Below, piece after piece: positions 7,262-16,669 of a stretch of 64,000 bases of DNA. The DNA is from Longispora albida DSM 44784 (lineage in GTDB: Bacteria; Actinomycetota; Actinomycetes; Mycobacteriales; Micromonosporaceae), in the NCBI RefSeq assembly GCF_000379825.1, contig NZ_KB903837.1:279193-343192 (forward strand), given 5' to 3'. The position numbers and the translations under genes are program-made. The stretch's first letter is position 1. Each line of letters starts with the position of its first letter. The notes under the pieces are model-generated. The model made no database searches, was not told the DNA's origin, and saw nothing but the letters and a program-made list of their open reading frames with translations.

Positions 7262-10200
7262 ATGACCGCCGAACTGCTAGAGGCCGGAGCCGTCCTGACG
7301 GCGGCAGTCCCCGGTGACGACACCGTGGACGCCCTGACCGCCCGGCACTACGAGCACCCGGTGCTCGGCCAGACCTTCGTCCGGCTCGTCCCGGCCACCC
7401 TGGGTGGCGCGGAGGACCTGTCGATGGAGTTCCTCGGCTTCGCCGAGCCAGCCAGGGTCGCAGAGGTCGGCTACGTCCGGCAGCAGGCGCTGGGCTTCCC
7501 GGCCTGGGCGCTGGTCAACGACCCGGCCAACGGCCACCACGCCCTCGCACTGGTCAAGGAGATCGAGCGGCTCGCCAGGATCGCCAGGTCGAAGACCGGC
7601 CAGGCCAAGGAGGGCTTCGACGAGCTGGGCAACCGGCTGGCGCTGGCCGTCCCGCACTTCCTGCCCACCTTCTACGAGGAGGCCGGCCGGGCGTTCATCG
7701 CCTCCGACAGCCCCACGTTCGCCGCGTCGATGTTCGGCAAGGCGCGGGAGGCCGAGCGGGCCTACGCGCTGACCATCGACGACGACCGCCAGCACACCGT
7801 GTTCCTCGAGTTCGCCCTGGCCGGCGCGCTGACGGCCAAGGCGCTGTCTGGCCACGCCCGGGATCTGGCCGCCCGGTGCAGCCCGGCGGACGCCTACACC
7901 CGGTTCCGCCGGCTGTGCGTCGAGCGGACCCTCGGCGGGCTGCCGCCGTACGCGGCGATGCACACCGACCTGCGCCGCCTGGCCAAGGCCGCCAAGCTCG
8001 ACCAGGCCGAGGCCGACGAGTCGGTGCTGGCCGAGCTGCTGGCCTCGCCAGCCGTGGGCCAGGCGGCCGAGGCGTTCTGGACGGCGTACCGCGCGCCGCT
8101 GATCCGGATCGCGCACCGTGACGACCGGGTCAAGGAGCAGCTGCTCGGCCTGCACGCCGTGAACTGCGCCGACCCCGTCTGGCTGTCCATCCTGGAGGAG
8201 TGCGGCGCCGTCGACCGGCTCGTCGCCCCGAGTGGCGTGACCGGCGAGCCGGCCGGCTGGCTGAGCCGGATGGCCGAGCGGCGCGGCGCGCGGTACTGGC
8301 GGAGGTCCGGCCGGTGCGCGGAGCTGCTCGACCTGGTCACCCGGATGGCGCCGAGGCTGGCCGCCGACGCGGTGCCGGTGGTCCTCGGCTCCGGCTGGTC
8401 CGCCGACCTGGACCTGGTCGACGTGTGCCTGGCCTCCGGCGTGCCCGTCGCCGACCCGGAACGCGACCAGGGTCCCCTGTCCGTGCCGCGCTGGGTGGAG
8501 GACGAGGCGCCCGGTGCGCGGGACCTGGCGGCGGTGGCTGCCGATCCCCGGTACACGCGGGCACTGATCGCCGGCACGGAGAATGCTGTCCGGCGCGGGT
8601 ACGGGTCAGCCGACAACCAGCTCGTCGAGAAGATCGCTGCCGTGCCGGGCCTGCGGGCCGCGGTGCGGACGTGGCTGGCCGAGTTCGCAGCGGGGCTCAC
8701 CGAGCTGGGCCTGCCGGTGCTCGACAAGCGGCTCGAACGGCTCAGGCCGATCGCCTGCGCGGCTGGCTTCGAGATCAACCCGGAGGCCTCGGCCGCGATC
8801 ACGTCCTACGACGTCACGCCGTCCCTGGCCAGGACCCTGCGGGCCGGCGTGTTCGACGAGTGGGGCTGGCCTGCCTTCGAGGAAGCTGTGGCCAGGCTCG
8901 GCAGCTCCGACAACCACGGCGAGCTGCACATGGCCGCCCAGTGGCCGGAGATGGTGCTGTGGCGGGAGCGCGGCAGCGTCGCCGTGGTGGCCGGCCCCAG
9001 CGGCGTCGAGTCCGAGCACACGGTGAACATCCCGGCCGACCAGCGCCGGTACCTGTGGCGGACGACGATGCGCTATGTGGACGGTCAGCTGCTCGTGTCC
9101 TGGGACATCGGGCCGGAGCGGGCCGCCTACTGGAGCGGGAACCCGTCCGACGTCTTCGTCATCCCGGACAACGCGTTCTCCTCGTACCTGACGCGGTCGC
9201 TCGCCGTGCCCGGTGGCGGCCGGACGTCCGGTGCCCGGATCCTCCTGCCCGGCGACCAGGCCGACAGGTTCACCAACGGCACCGTGATCAGCGACGGCGT
9301 GAACTTCTGGGTCGGCTCGACCACCAGCGGCGAGGAGTACGCGTGGGTGGAGCTGGACCCGGCCACCGGTACGACCGGCCGGAAGTCCATGCCGGCCTTC
9401 TTCTCCGCCGGCGTCAGGGACGGCGAGCCGCTGCACCGGCCGTCCTGCGACCTGTTCCCGGCGCCGGATGCCGCCGACGGCCCGCTCGGTGGTGCTGACG
9501 GGCTGGCCGGCTGGCGGGTGCGCTGGGTGCCCGGTACCGGTTTCGCCGGTGAGGGCATCGACGGCAGGACCTTCGTGCTCCGGGAGTCCCCTGGCCAGCG
9601 GCACGGGGCGCTGACCGGTGCGTTCGGGTTCCCGGGGGCCTCCGAGGTGGCCGGGCTGACCACCATGCAGGATCTCAGCGGGATGGTGCTGGTCGCGGAG
9701 GACGGCTTCGTGCTCGGCGTGTACGCGATCGACAACGGGCAGCAGGACTACGCGTACGGCACGCCGCTCATCCCTCAAACCGAGTACTGGCACCACTTCC
9801 GGGTCCGGGACGCCGCTGGCTCGGCCGCGCTGCGTGCCCTGACCGGCGAGCAGGCCACCGCGCTGCTGGCCGGTGCGCTCGCCGCCAAGCCAGAGGACGA
9901 CCTCACCGGGCTCGTCCGCGAGGTCCTGCCGGCCATCACGCACCCGGGCCTGGTCGCCGGGGTGAGCTCGATCGTGCGGCTCGCCGGGAGGTTCGCCGGG
10001 ACGCTGGGCCGGTACCGGGCGATCCTGGCCGGCGAGGTGGAGGAGACCGCCGACCGGCATCCTCCGCGTCCCGTCGTCCCGGCGGAGATCAGGGACGACG
10101 CGCTGTACTCGGCGCTGGACTCGGTGATCCGGTACTGCTGGCGGCGCGACACGAGCGCCGCAGAGCTGATCCTGGTGGCATCGGCGGCCCTGACCGCACC

Positions 10201-11950
10201 GGAGCTGCCAGCCGGACCCGTCGAACTGCCCTATGTGGACCGCGACTGGCTCGACGCCCTCTCCCTGCTGCCCACCGCCATGTACCTGGCCGCTTCGCCG
10301 TTCACGGCACCCGAGTCCCGTGCCGCGCTGTCCGGCCTGGTCAAGCTGTGCGCCGGCACCGGCCTGTACGCGCCGGGGGCGCAGCTGCGCCGGGTGAGGA
10401 TCGGGATGAAGGCCGGTTCCGGCATCGAGGTGCCCAAGGACGGCCAGGCGCTCGAAGACGGTGGCCGGCGCGTGCTGGTCCTCAGCGCCAGCAAGGGAGG
10501 CAACGGCGACTCCGAGCTCGACACGCTGGTCTACAGCCCGGCCGGTGAGACCGGGCCGCTGGCGCTCGGCTCGATCCAGAGCGAGCAGGTCCTCATCCAG
10601 GGCGACCTGGAAGCGGACGCGGCACTGGAGTTCGTCGAGCTGCTGGCCGAGCGCGGTCCGCTGGCCTGGAAGCAGGAGTGGGCTGAGCAGTTCAGCGAGG
10701 CGGCCGGGGTCAGCCTGGCCGAGGCTGCCGTGCTGCTCGCGGGCCTGCCGGCCAAGGCTGACCACGAGTCGCTGGGCGTGAGCGCCGCCGCCGCGTCGAC
10801 GGCGCTGACCCGCTGGCCGACCGGCGCGGCACGAGCGGAGCTGTTCGCGAAGCTGCTGCCGGCCGACCGGGCCGCGTTGTGGGACTCGGGTCCCCAGTTC
10901 GCCGGGGTGGCCGCCGAGCAGGTCGCCGCGAACGGCGTGCGCAAGCCGGTCAGTGACGACCTGATCGTCGCGCTCGACAAGGCCGGGGTCTGCCATCACC
11001 TCCGCGCCTCCGAGCTGCTGCACGGCCTGGCCAACCCGGACACGTGCCGCTGGCTCTCCGCCGTCCCGGATCCGGGGAAGGAGGAACACGACGCGATGAA
11101 CCTGGTGGTCACGCTGGCGGCGACGCTGCCGTGGCTGGCGTACCGGCTGCCGGCCTCCGACCCGCTCCGTGCCGTCCTGCCCCGGGCGGAGGCCGCCGTC
11201 CGGGAACTGCTCGCCCGGCCGGGCACGAAGGTCAAGGCCGGGTACACGGGCAAGGAGGACGCGGACAAGATCGCCGCGCTCTCGCCTGCGCTGGAGATCA
11301 AGGAAGACGGGTACTGGCGGCCGGTCTGGCTGAGGACGGCCGGGCTGACCGGACCGGACGATCCGGCGATCAGCGCGGTGATCGCCCATCTCGATCCCGG
11401 GTACGCGATCCCGGCTCTGCGCGCCGTCCTGAGTGGACAGCTCGCCGGGGCCGTCCGGTTCGATCCCGCGCTGGCCGGGCTGGAGGGGCATCCGCTCGAC
11501 CCGTCCGTCTCCGTGCCGGCCCTGGTCGCCGAGGTGGTGGCCGAGCACGGGCTGAGCGAGGACGCCGCAGCCGTGTACCTCCAGCTGCTCGCCCTGCCCG
11601 ACCCGACGGACCGCAACGTCGCGGCCTGGCTGGGCTGGAAGCCGGCCAGGCTGAAGAAGGCCCGGGCCGAGCTGGCCGGCACCAGCCTGGTGACGGAGGC
11701 GAAGCGGTCCCGGGCCGGCCGGTCGCTGTTCCTGCCGGGCGGCTGGCTCGCGCTCAAGGCGCCGAACCTGCCACTGGAGGCCTGGAAGCGCCCGATGATG
11801 CTCTCCGACGGCGACGGGGACGGCCTGTTCCTCGGTGGCGTCCTGCCAGCAGTGTCCATTCCCGAGCTGTTCGCCCTGGCCTGGTCCCGGGTCCGCGACG
11901 GCGACGGTCCCCGCTTCGACGAACTCGTCACCGGAAGGCGCCGCAAGTGA
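7262..11950 (+). CDS. Very large uncharacterised protein of the DUF4132/MoxR/vWA operon
   Basis: This 1562-residue protein has no signal peptide or membrane segments. I recognise no catalytic motif. It appears to be mostly alpha-helical in its first third and to have a beta-rich middle (about 600-850, many 'W..G' and 'GG' turns). The last 60 residues before the C-terminus have the look of a winged helix ('WLGWKPARLKKARAELAGTSLVTEAKRSR'-like, read in two parts). It sits between a DUF4132 protein and a MoxR ATPase and overlaps the MoxR start by four bases, so it is probably a subunit or substrate of the MoxR-vWA machine. The other half of the YehI-type architecture may reside here, which is inference. 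A reverse-strand 980-codon open frame inside it is a GC-bias shadow. Confidence 0.75.
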   Translation: MTAELLEAGAVLTAAVPGDDTVDALTARHYEHPVLGQTFVRLVPATLGGAEDLSMEFLGFAEPARVAEVGYVRQQALGFPAWALVNDPANGHHALALVKEIERLARIARSKTGQAKEGFDELGNRLALAVPHFLPTFYEEAGRAFIASDSPTFAASMFGKAREAERAYALTIDDDRQHTVFLEFALAGALTAKALSGHARDLAARCSPADAYTRFRRLCVERTLGGLPPYAAMHTDLRRLAKAAKLDQAEADESVLAELLASPAVGQAAEAFWTAYRAPLIRIAHRDDRVKEQLLGLHAVNCADPVWLSILEECGAVDRLVAPSGVTGEPAGWLSRMAERRGARYWRRSGRCAELLDLVTRMAPRLAADAVPVVLGSGWSADLDLVDVCLASGVPVADPERDQGPLSVPRWVEDEAPGARDLAAVAADPRYTRALIAGTENAVRRGYGSADNQLVEKIAAVPGLRAAVRTWLAEFAAGLTELGLPVLDKRLERLRPIACAAGFEINPEASAAITSYDVTPSLARTLRAGVFDEWGWPAFEEAVARLGSSDNHGELHMAAQWPEMVLWRERGSVAVVAGPSGVESEHTVNIPADQRRYLWRTTMRYVDGQLLVSWDIGPERAAYWSGNPSDVFVIPDNAFSSYLTRSLAVPGGGRTSGARILLPGDQADRFTNGTVISDGVNFWVGSTTSGEEYAWVELDPATGTTGRKSMPAFFSAGVRDGEPLHRPSCDLFPAPDAADGPLGGADGLAGWRVRWVPGTGFAGEGIDGRTFVLRESPGQRHGALTGAFGFPGASEVAGLTTMQDLSGMVLVAEDGFVLGVYAIDNGQQDYAYGTPLIPQTEYWHHFRVRDAAGSAALRALTGEQATALLAGALAAKPEDDLTGLVREVLPAITHPGLVAGVSSIVRLAGRFAGTLGRYRAILAGEVEETADRHPPRPVVPAEIRDDALYSALDSVIRYCWRRDTSAAELILVASAALTAPELPAGPVELPYVDRDWLDALSLLPTAMYLAASPFTAPESRAALSGLVKLCAGTGLYAPGAQLRRVRIGMKAGSGIEVPKDGQALEDGGRRVLVLSASKGGNGDSELDTLVYSPAGETGPLALGSIQSEQVLIQGDLEADAALEFVELLAERGPLAWKQEWAEQFSEAAGVSLAEAAVLLAGLPAKADHESLGVSAAAASTALTRWPTGAARAELFAKLLPADRAALWDSGPQFAGVAAEQVAANGVRKPVSDDLIVALDKAGVCHHLRASELLHGLANPDTCRWLSAVPDPGKEEHDAMNLVVTLAATLPWLAYRLPASDPLRAVLPRAEAAVRELLARPGTKVKAGYTGKEDADKIAALSPALEIKEDGYWRPVWLRTAGLTGPDDPAISAVIAHLDPGYAIPALRAVLSGQLAGAVRFDPALAGLEGHPLDPSVSVPALVAEVVAEHGLSEDAAAVYLQLLALPDPTDRNVAAWLGWKPARLKKARAELAGTSLVTEAKRSRAGRSLFLPGGWLALKAPNLPLEAWKRPMMLSDGDGDGLFLGGVLPAVSIPELFALAWSRVRDGDGPRFDELVTGRRRK

Positions 11951-13098
11951 CCACGAACACCACCACCATCCGCCAGGTCGAGCTGGCCGAGGACGCGCAC
12001 GCCGGGGAGCTGGCGTTCCTCGCGGCGTACGACTCCGGCCCGAAGCCGCCCGGCTGGCGGCTCACCCCGCGCGCCGTCGTCACCTTCATCATGGGCAGCG
12101 ACCGGCCGCTGGAGCTGCCGTCCGCTGTGGACGGGCTCCCCGGCAAGCTGGAGATCAGCCAGAAGTTCGTCGGCGAGCGCGCCCTGATCGAGCGGTGTGT
12201 CGTGACGCTGGCCGGCGAGCGGGGGCTGCTGCTGGCCGGCGAGCCCGGTACCGCGAAGTCGATGCTGTCCGAGCTGCTGGCCGCCGCCGTCTCGGGCACG
12301 AGCACGCTGACCGTGCAGGGGACGGCGGGCACGACGGAGGACCACCTGCGGTACGGGTGGAACTACGCGCAGCTGCTCGCCCATGGGCCGAGCCCGGATG
12401 CCCTCGTGCCCTCGCCGGTGCTCAGCGCGATGCGGGCCGGTGGCGTGGCGCGGGTCGAGGAGATCACGCGCTGCCTGCCCGAGGTGCAGGACGCCCTGGT
12501 GTCCATCCTGTCGGACCGGCGGATCGCGGTGCCGGAGCTGGCGGGTACCGACGGCAGCGTCGTGCACGCCGCACCCGGGTTCACCGTGATCGCCACGGCG
12601 AACCTGCGGGACAAGGGCGTGTCGGAGATGTCTGCGGCGCTCAAGCGGCGGTTCAACTTCGAGACCGTCGGCCCGATCAGCGACTTGGCGGCCGAGACCG
12701 AGCTGGTCAGGCGGCAGGCGACGGCGGCGCTGGACAGGTCGGGCACGTCGTTCGGCGTGGACGACGCCGTGCTGGAGGTGCTGGTGACGGCGTTCCGTGA
12801 CCTGCGCGGCGGGCAGTCGGTGGAGGGCTGGGACGTGCAGCGCCCGTCCACGGTGATGAGCACGGCGGAGGCGGTGTCGGTGGCGACCTCGCTCGGGCTG
12901 GCCGCCGCGTACTTCCCCGGTGACCGGGACGTGCTGTCCCTCGTGCCCGGCCACCTGCTGGGCGTCGTGCGCAAGGACGACCCTGCGGACGGCGCGACCC
13001 TGCTCGGTTACTGGGACGGTGCCGTACGCCGCCGGGCCGAAGGCGGAGCCCGGCTCTGGCGTGAACTGTGGGAGCTGCGGGATGTCCTTGCGGGCTGA
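11947..13098 (+). CDS. MoxR-family AAA+ ATPase
   Basis: This is a 383-residue AAA+ protein. Walker A 'LLLAGEPGTAKSMLSELL' lies at about 97-114. The sensor and Walker-B region includes 'GVARVEEITRCLPEVQDALV' and is followed by 'FTVIATANLRDKGVSEMSAA' and 'LKRRFNFE', which are typical of the MoxR/YehL branch. MoxR ATPases act as chaperones with vWA partners to mature or remodel protein complexes. The GTG start overlaps the previous stop (GTGA), and the vWA partner starts inside its 3' end, so the stoichiometry is probably set by coupled translation. It is the likely motor of the five-gene operon. Confidence 0.9.
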   Translation: MTTNTTTIRQVELAEDAHAGELAFLAAYDSGPKPPGWRLTPRAVVTFIMGSDRPLELPSAVDGLPGKLEISQKFVGERALIERCVVTLAGERGLLLAGEPGTAKSMLSELLAAAVSGTSTLTVQGTAGTTEDHLRYGWNYAQLLAHGPSPDALVPSPVLSAMRAGGVARVEEITRCLPEVQDALVSILSDRRIAVPELAGTDGSVVHAAPGFTVIATANLRDKGVSEMSAALKRRFNFETVGPISDLAAETELVRRQATAALDRSGTSFGVDDAVLEVLVTAFRDLRGGQSVEGWDVQRPSTVMSTAEAVSVATSLGLAAAYFPGDRDVLSLVPGHLLGVVRKDDPADGATLLGYWDGAVRRRAEGGARLWRELWELRDVLAG

Positions 13099-16000
13099 AC
13101 AATCCTCGGCGGCCTTACAGGCCCTCAGCACGTCGGAGGACCCGGCCGAAGTGGCCGGGCGGCTGGCGGGGAGCACGGATCCGTTCCTGATCGGAGTCCG
13201 GCACCACTCGCCAGCCCTCGCCGGGGCCGTTCCTGCCCTGCTGGACGGCTTCCGGCCCGACGTGCTGCTGCTGGAGCTGCCGCCCGAGCTGGAGCCGTGG
13301 CTGTCCTGGCTGGCCGATCCGGGCACTGTCGCCCCGGTCGCGCTGGCCGGGGTGGCGAAGGGCGAGGGGCCGGCGTTCTACCCGTTCGCCGACTTCTCGC
13401 CGGAGCTGGCCGCGATCCGGTGGGCGGCTGAGCACGGCGTGCGGGTCGTGCCCTGCGACCTCCCGCTGGCCGACGGGGCCTGGCGGTCCCGGGAAGGCGA
13501 GCCGGTGATCGCTGGCGCTCAGCCGGTCGCGTGGCTCGGGAACGCGCTGCGGGCCAGCGCCACCGGCCGGGACCACGAGGACATGTGGGACCGGACGGTG
13601 GAGGCCCCGGCACCGGGCTCGGGCCCGGAAGCCATCCGCCGGGCCGCGCTCCTGGTCGGCTGGGCCATGCGCCAGGACACCGTGGACGGTGCGGGCGTGA
13701 GCCGGCTCGACCTGCGCCGGGAAGCGTGGATGCGCCGGTGCCTGGCGGCCGAGAGCGGCCGGGTCGCGGTGCTGGCCGGTGCCTTCCACACTCCGGTACT
13801 GGACCGGGGCGGGGAAGTGGCTCCCGATCCGGTACCGGCGGGTGAGGTCGCCACGTCGCTCGTGCCGTACACGTTCGGGCTGCTCGACGAGCGATCCGGT
13901 TATCCGGCGGGAATCCGCGACCCCGGCTGGCAGCAGGCCGTGCTCGAAGCTGACGGCGATCCGTCGCGGGTGGAGGGTGCTGCGGCTGCCGCCATCACCG
14001 CGATCTGCGCCGGGCTGCGCGCACAGGGCCACCCGGCCGGGCCCGCCGAGGCGCGGGAAGCGCTCCGGCTGGCCATCGACCTCGCGAGCCTTCGCGGCCT
14101 GCCAGCTCCGGGGCGCGGGGAGATCGTGGAGGCGGTGCAGAGTGTGCTCGCCGCCGGCGAGGTCCTCGGCCGGGGCCGGGCCGTCGCCACGGCGATGGAG
14201 AAGGTGATGGTCGGGGAGCGCCGGGGTGTCCTGGCACCCGGCGCGCCACGTTCCGGGCTGCGGCCGGCGGTGCTCGGCGAGCTGGCCGCGCTGCGGCTGC
14301 CAGGCCCGGGTGATCCGGAGAAGGAGATGCGGCTCGAACCGCTGCGCTCCGACCTGGACCGGCGGCGGGAGATCACGCTCCGGCGGCTCACGGCCTGCGG
14401 GGTCTCCTACGGGTCCGAGACCGCCGTCGCGGGGCTCGGTGGCGGGGACGCGTTCTCGACCCGGTGGACGATGCGGTGGACGCCGCAGGCGGAGGCGATG
14501 ACCGACCTGGCCGGGATGCGCGGGGTCACCCTCGCGCAGGCTGCGGCCGGTGCGCTGGCCGAGCAGTATCGCCGGGCCACCGCTGACGGCGGGCCGATGC
14601 CTGCCGACGTGATCGGCGGGCTCGGTTCGGCTGCGGAGTGCGGCCTGCGGACCGTGGCCGCCGAGCGCCTGGCTGAGCTGGGCACGGTCGTGCCGGCCTC
14701 GGCCAGCCTGCCTGAGCTGGCCGGGGCGCTAGCCCTGCTCGACCGGCTGCGCGCCGGGCACATTCCCGGTATGAGCCCGGAGAATCTGCCGGATCTCGAC
14801 GCGGTGACGTCCGAAGTGGAGGACGCGGCCGTCCGGCAGCTCGACGGGCTGGCCGGCTCCGCTGACCCGGCGGACGCCCGGGCGCTGGCTGCCCTCGCCC
14901 AGCGCAGCGCGGCGGCGGGGACGCTGCTGCGGCTGACGAGCGCCCTGGGGCGGCTGGCCGCCGACGGCGTACCCCTGATCGGGGCTGCGGCTCAGGTCGT
15001 CCTGGTCCTGATCGGGGCGGAGGACGCCGCCGTCCTGGCTCGCCGGGTCACGTCGTGGGTGGACAACGCCTCGGCACCCGAGAGCCGGAGGCAGCTCCAG
15101 GACCGGCTGGCCGGCCTGCTGACCGTCGCGGAGCCGCTGATGCAGGCGGGCGGGCCGGTGTTCGAGGCGCTGTGCGAACGCGTCGAGTACCTGGCGGACG
15201 GCGAGTTCCTGGGCCGGCTGCCCGCGCTGCGCGGCGGGTTCCAGGCCGCCAGCCCGGCCGGCCGCACGCGCTTGCTGAGCGTGGTCAGCGACCGGCTCGG
15301 CGGCGGAGCCCGGCTGAACGATTCCGTCGACCCGGCGCTTCTGCTGGCCAGGGTGCGCGCGGACCTGGCCGGGCGGGCGGCACTGGAGGCTGCGGGGCTG
15401 ATACCTGCCGGGCTGCTGCCGGACGGGGCGACGGCTGCCGGAGAGCCTGCCAGGCTGTTGCCGGGCGAGCCGGTGCCTGTCGAGCTCGTGGACGGTGTGC
15501 CGGTGTCGCGCGGGGCTGAGAGCGCGCTGGTGAGTACCGTTCCGGTAGCGGAGCGGCATCTGTCCACACTGGATCGATGGCGGTTGCTGCTGGGCCGGGA
15601 GAACGAATCGCTCGCCGGGTCCGCCCGCCGGTACGCGACGGCGCTGGACGAGCTGTACGGCATCGGGCAGGGCGAGGGTGCCGCTGCCGAGGCGGCCGCC
15701 CGGGCTGGGCAGGAGGCCTCGTTCCCGAGCGTCCGTGAATGGGCCGGGGAGCTGGCGGCACTGTTCGGCGAGGGGGTCAGGGAGGAAGTACTGGCCAGTG
15801 CGATCGAGAGCGGCAGGCTCGACGTCGCGGCGCATCTGGACCCCGAGCGGGTCCGGCCGTCCGTCGAGCTGCTCCAGTCGGTGCTCACCCTGGCCGGCGG
15901 CCTGCCAGAGGGCGCGGTGGCCAAGCTCAGGCCGCTGGTCGCCCGGCTGGTGAGCGAGCTGACCCGCCAGCTGGCGACCCGGCTACGGTCGGCTCTGTCG

Positions 16001-16654
16001 GGGCTCAGCACGCCCCGGCCGACCCGCCGGTCGGGCGGCAAGCTCAACCTCCCGGCCACGATCCGGGCCAACCTGGCCACCACCCGGCGGCTGCCGGACG
16101 GCTCGGTGCAGGTGATCCCGGAGAAGCCCATCTTCGGTACGCGGGCGCGGAAGGGTGTCGACTGGCGGCTGATCCTGGTGGTCGACGTGTCCGGCTCGAT
16201 GGAGGCCTCGGTGATCTGGTCGGCGCTCACCGCGTCGGTGCTCGCCGGGGTCCCGGCGCTCAGCACGCACTTCCTCGCGTTCTCCACCGAGGTCGCCGAC
16301 TTCACGGACCGGGTCAGTGATCCGCTGAGCCTGCTGCTCGAGGTGAAGGTCGGTGGCGGTACGCACATCGCCGCCGGGCTGCGGCATGCCCGGTCGCTGG
16401 TCAGGGTCCCCTCCCGGACGATGGTCGTGGTGGTCAGCGACTTCGAGGAGGGTTACCCGGTCAGCGGCCTGCTCGCCGAGACCAGGGCGCTGGCCGAGTC
16501 GGGCTGCACTGTGCTCGGCTGCGCGAGCCTCGACGACGGCGGGCAGCCACGGTACTCCGTGCCGATCGCCCAGCAGCTCGTGGCCGCCGGCATGCCGGTC
16601 GCCGCGCTGAGCCCGCTGGAGCTGGCGCGCTGGGTGGGGGAGAAGGTCCGATGA
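13082..16654 (+). CDS. DUF5682 - von Willebrand A domain fusion protein
   Basis: This 1190-residue protein begins with a DUF5682-like region: 'FLIGVRHHSPALAGAVPALL' at about 37-56 and 'DVLLLELPPELEPWL' soon after. It ends with a vWA domain from about residue 1030, with a MIDAS motif 'VVDVSGSMEAS', the 'GGGTHIAAGL' loop and 'VVVVSDFEEG'. In many genomes, including the E. coli yeh locus, DUF5682 and vWA are separate proteins (YehM, YehP), so this is a fusion. The start ATG lies inside the MoxR gene (17-base overlap). The vWA part is expected to recruit the MoxR ATPase in a metal-dependent way. Cytosolic; no signal peptide. Confidence 0.85.
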   Translation: MSLRAEQSSAALQALSTSEDPAEVAGRLAGSTDPFLIGVRHHSPALAGAVPALLDGFRPDVLLLELPPELEPWLSWLADPGTVAPVALAGVAKGEGPAFYPFADFSPELAAIRWAAEHGVRVVPCDLPLADGAWRSREGEPVIAGAQPVAWLGNALRASATGRDHEDMWDRTVEAPAPGSGPEAIRRAALLVGWAMRQDTVDGAGVSRLDLRREAWMRRCLAAESGRVAVLAGAFHTPVLDRGGEVAPDPVPAGEVATSLVPYTFGLLDERSGYPAGIRDPGWQQAVLEADGDPSRVEGAAAAAITAICAGLRAQGHPAGPAEAREALRLAIDLASLRGLPAPGRGEIVEAVQSVLAAGEVLGRGRAVATAMEKVMVGERRGVLAPGAPRSGLRPAVLGELAALRLPGPGDPEKEMRLEPLRSDLDRRREITLRRLTACGVSYGSETAVAGLGGGDAFSTRWTMRWTPQAEAMTDLAGMRGVTLAQAAAGALAEQYRRATADGGPMPADVIGGLGSAAECGLRTVAAERLAELGTVVPASASLPELAGALALLDRLRAGHIPGMSPENLPDLDAVTSEVEDAAVRQLDGLAGSADPADARALAALAQRSAAAGTLLRLTSALGRLAADGVPLIGAAAQVVLVLIGAEDAAVLARRVTSWVDNASAPESRRQLQDRLAGLLTVAEPLMQAGGPVFEALCERVEYLADGEFLGRLPALRGGFQAASPAGRTRLLSVVSDRLGGGARLNDSVDPALLLARVRADLAGRAALEAAGLIPAGLLPDGATAAGEPARLLPGEPVPVELVDGVPVSRGAESALVSTVPVAERHLSTLDRWRLLLGRENESLAGSARRYATALDELYGIGQGEGAAAEAAARAGQEASFPSVREWAGELAALFGEGVREEVLASAIESGRLDVAAHLDPERVRPSVELLQSVLTLAGGLPEGAVAKLRPLVARLVSELTRQLATRLRSALSGLSTPRPTRRSGGKLNLPATIRANLATTRRLPDGSVQVIPEKPIFGTRARKGVDWRLILVVDVSGSMEASVIWSALTASVLAGVPALSTHFLAFSTEVADFTDRVSDPLSLLLEVKVGGGTHIAAGLRHARSLVRVPSRTMVVVVSDFEEGYPVSGLLAETRALAESGCTVLGCASLDDGGQPRYSVPIAQQLVAAGMPVAALSPLELARWVGEKVR

Positions 16655-16669
16655 TGCGGAGGGCACACG

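Noticed and set aside
8606..11548. 980-codon reverse-strand frame inside the giant operon protein
   Set aside because: Low-complexity Arg/Gln/Gly composition and no start context. The plus-strand frame is coupled to its neighbours on both sides.
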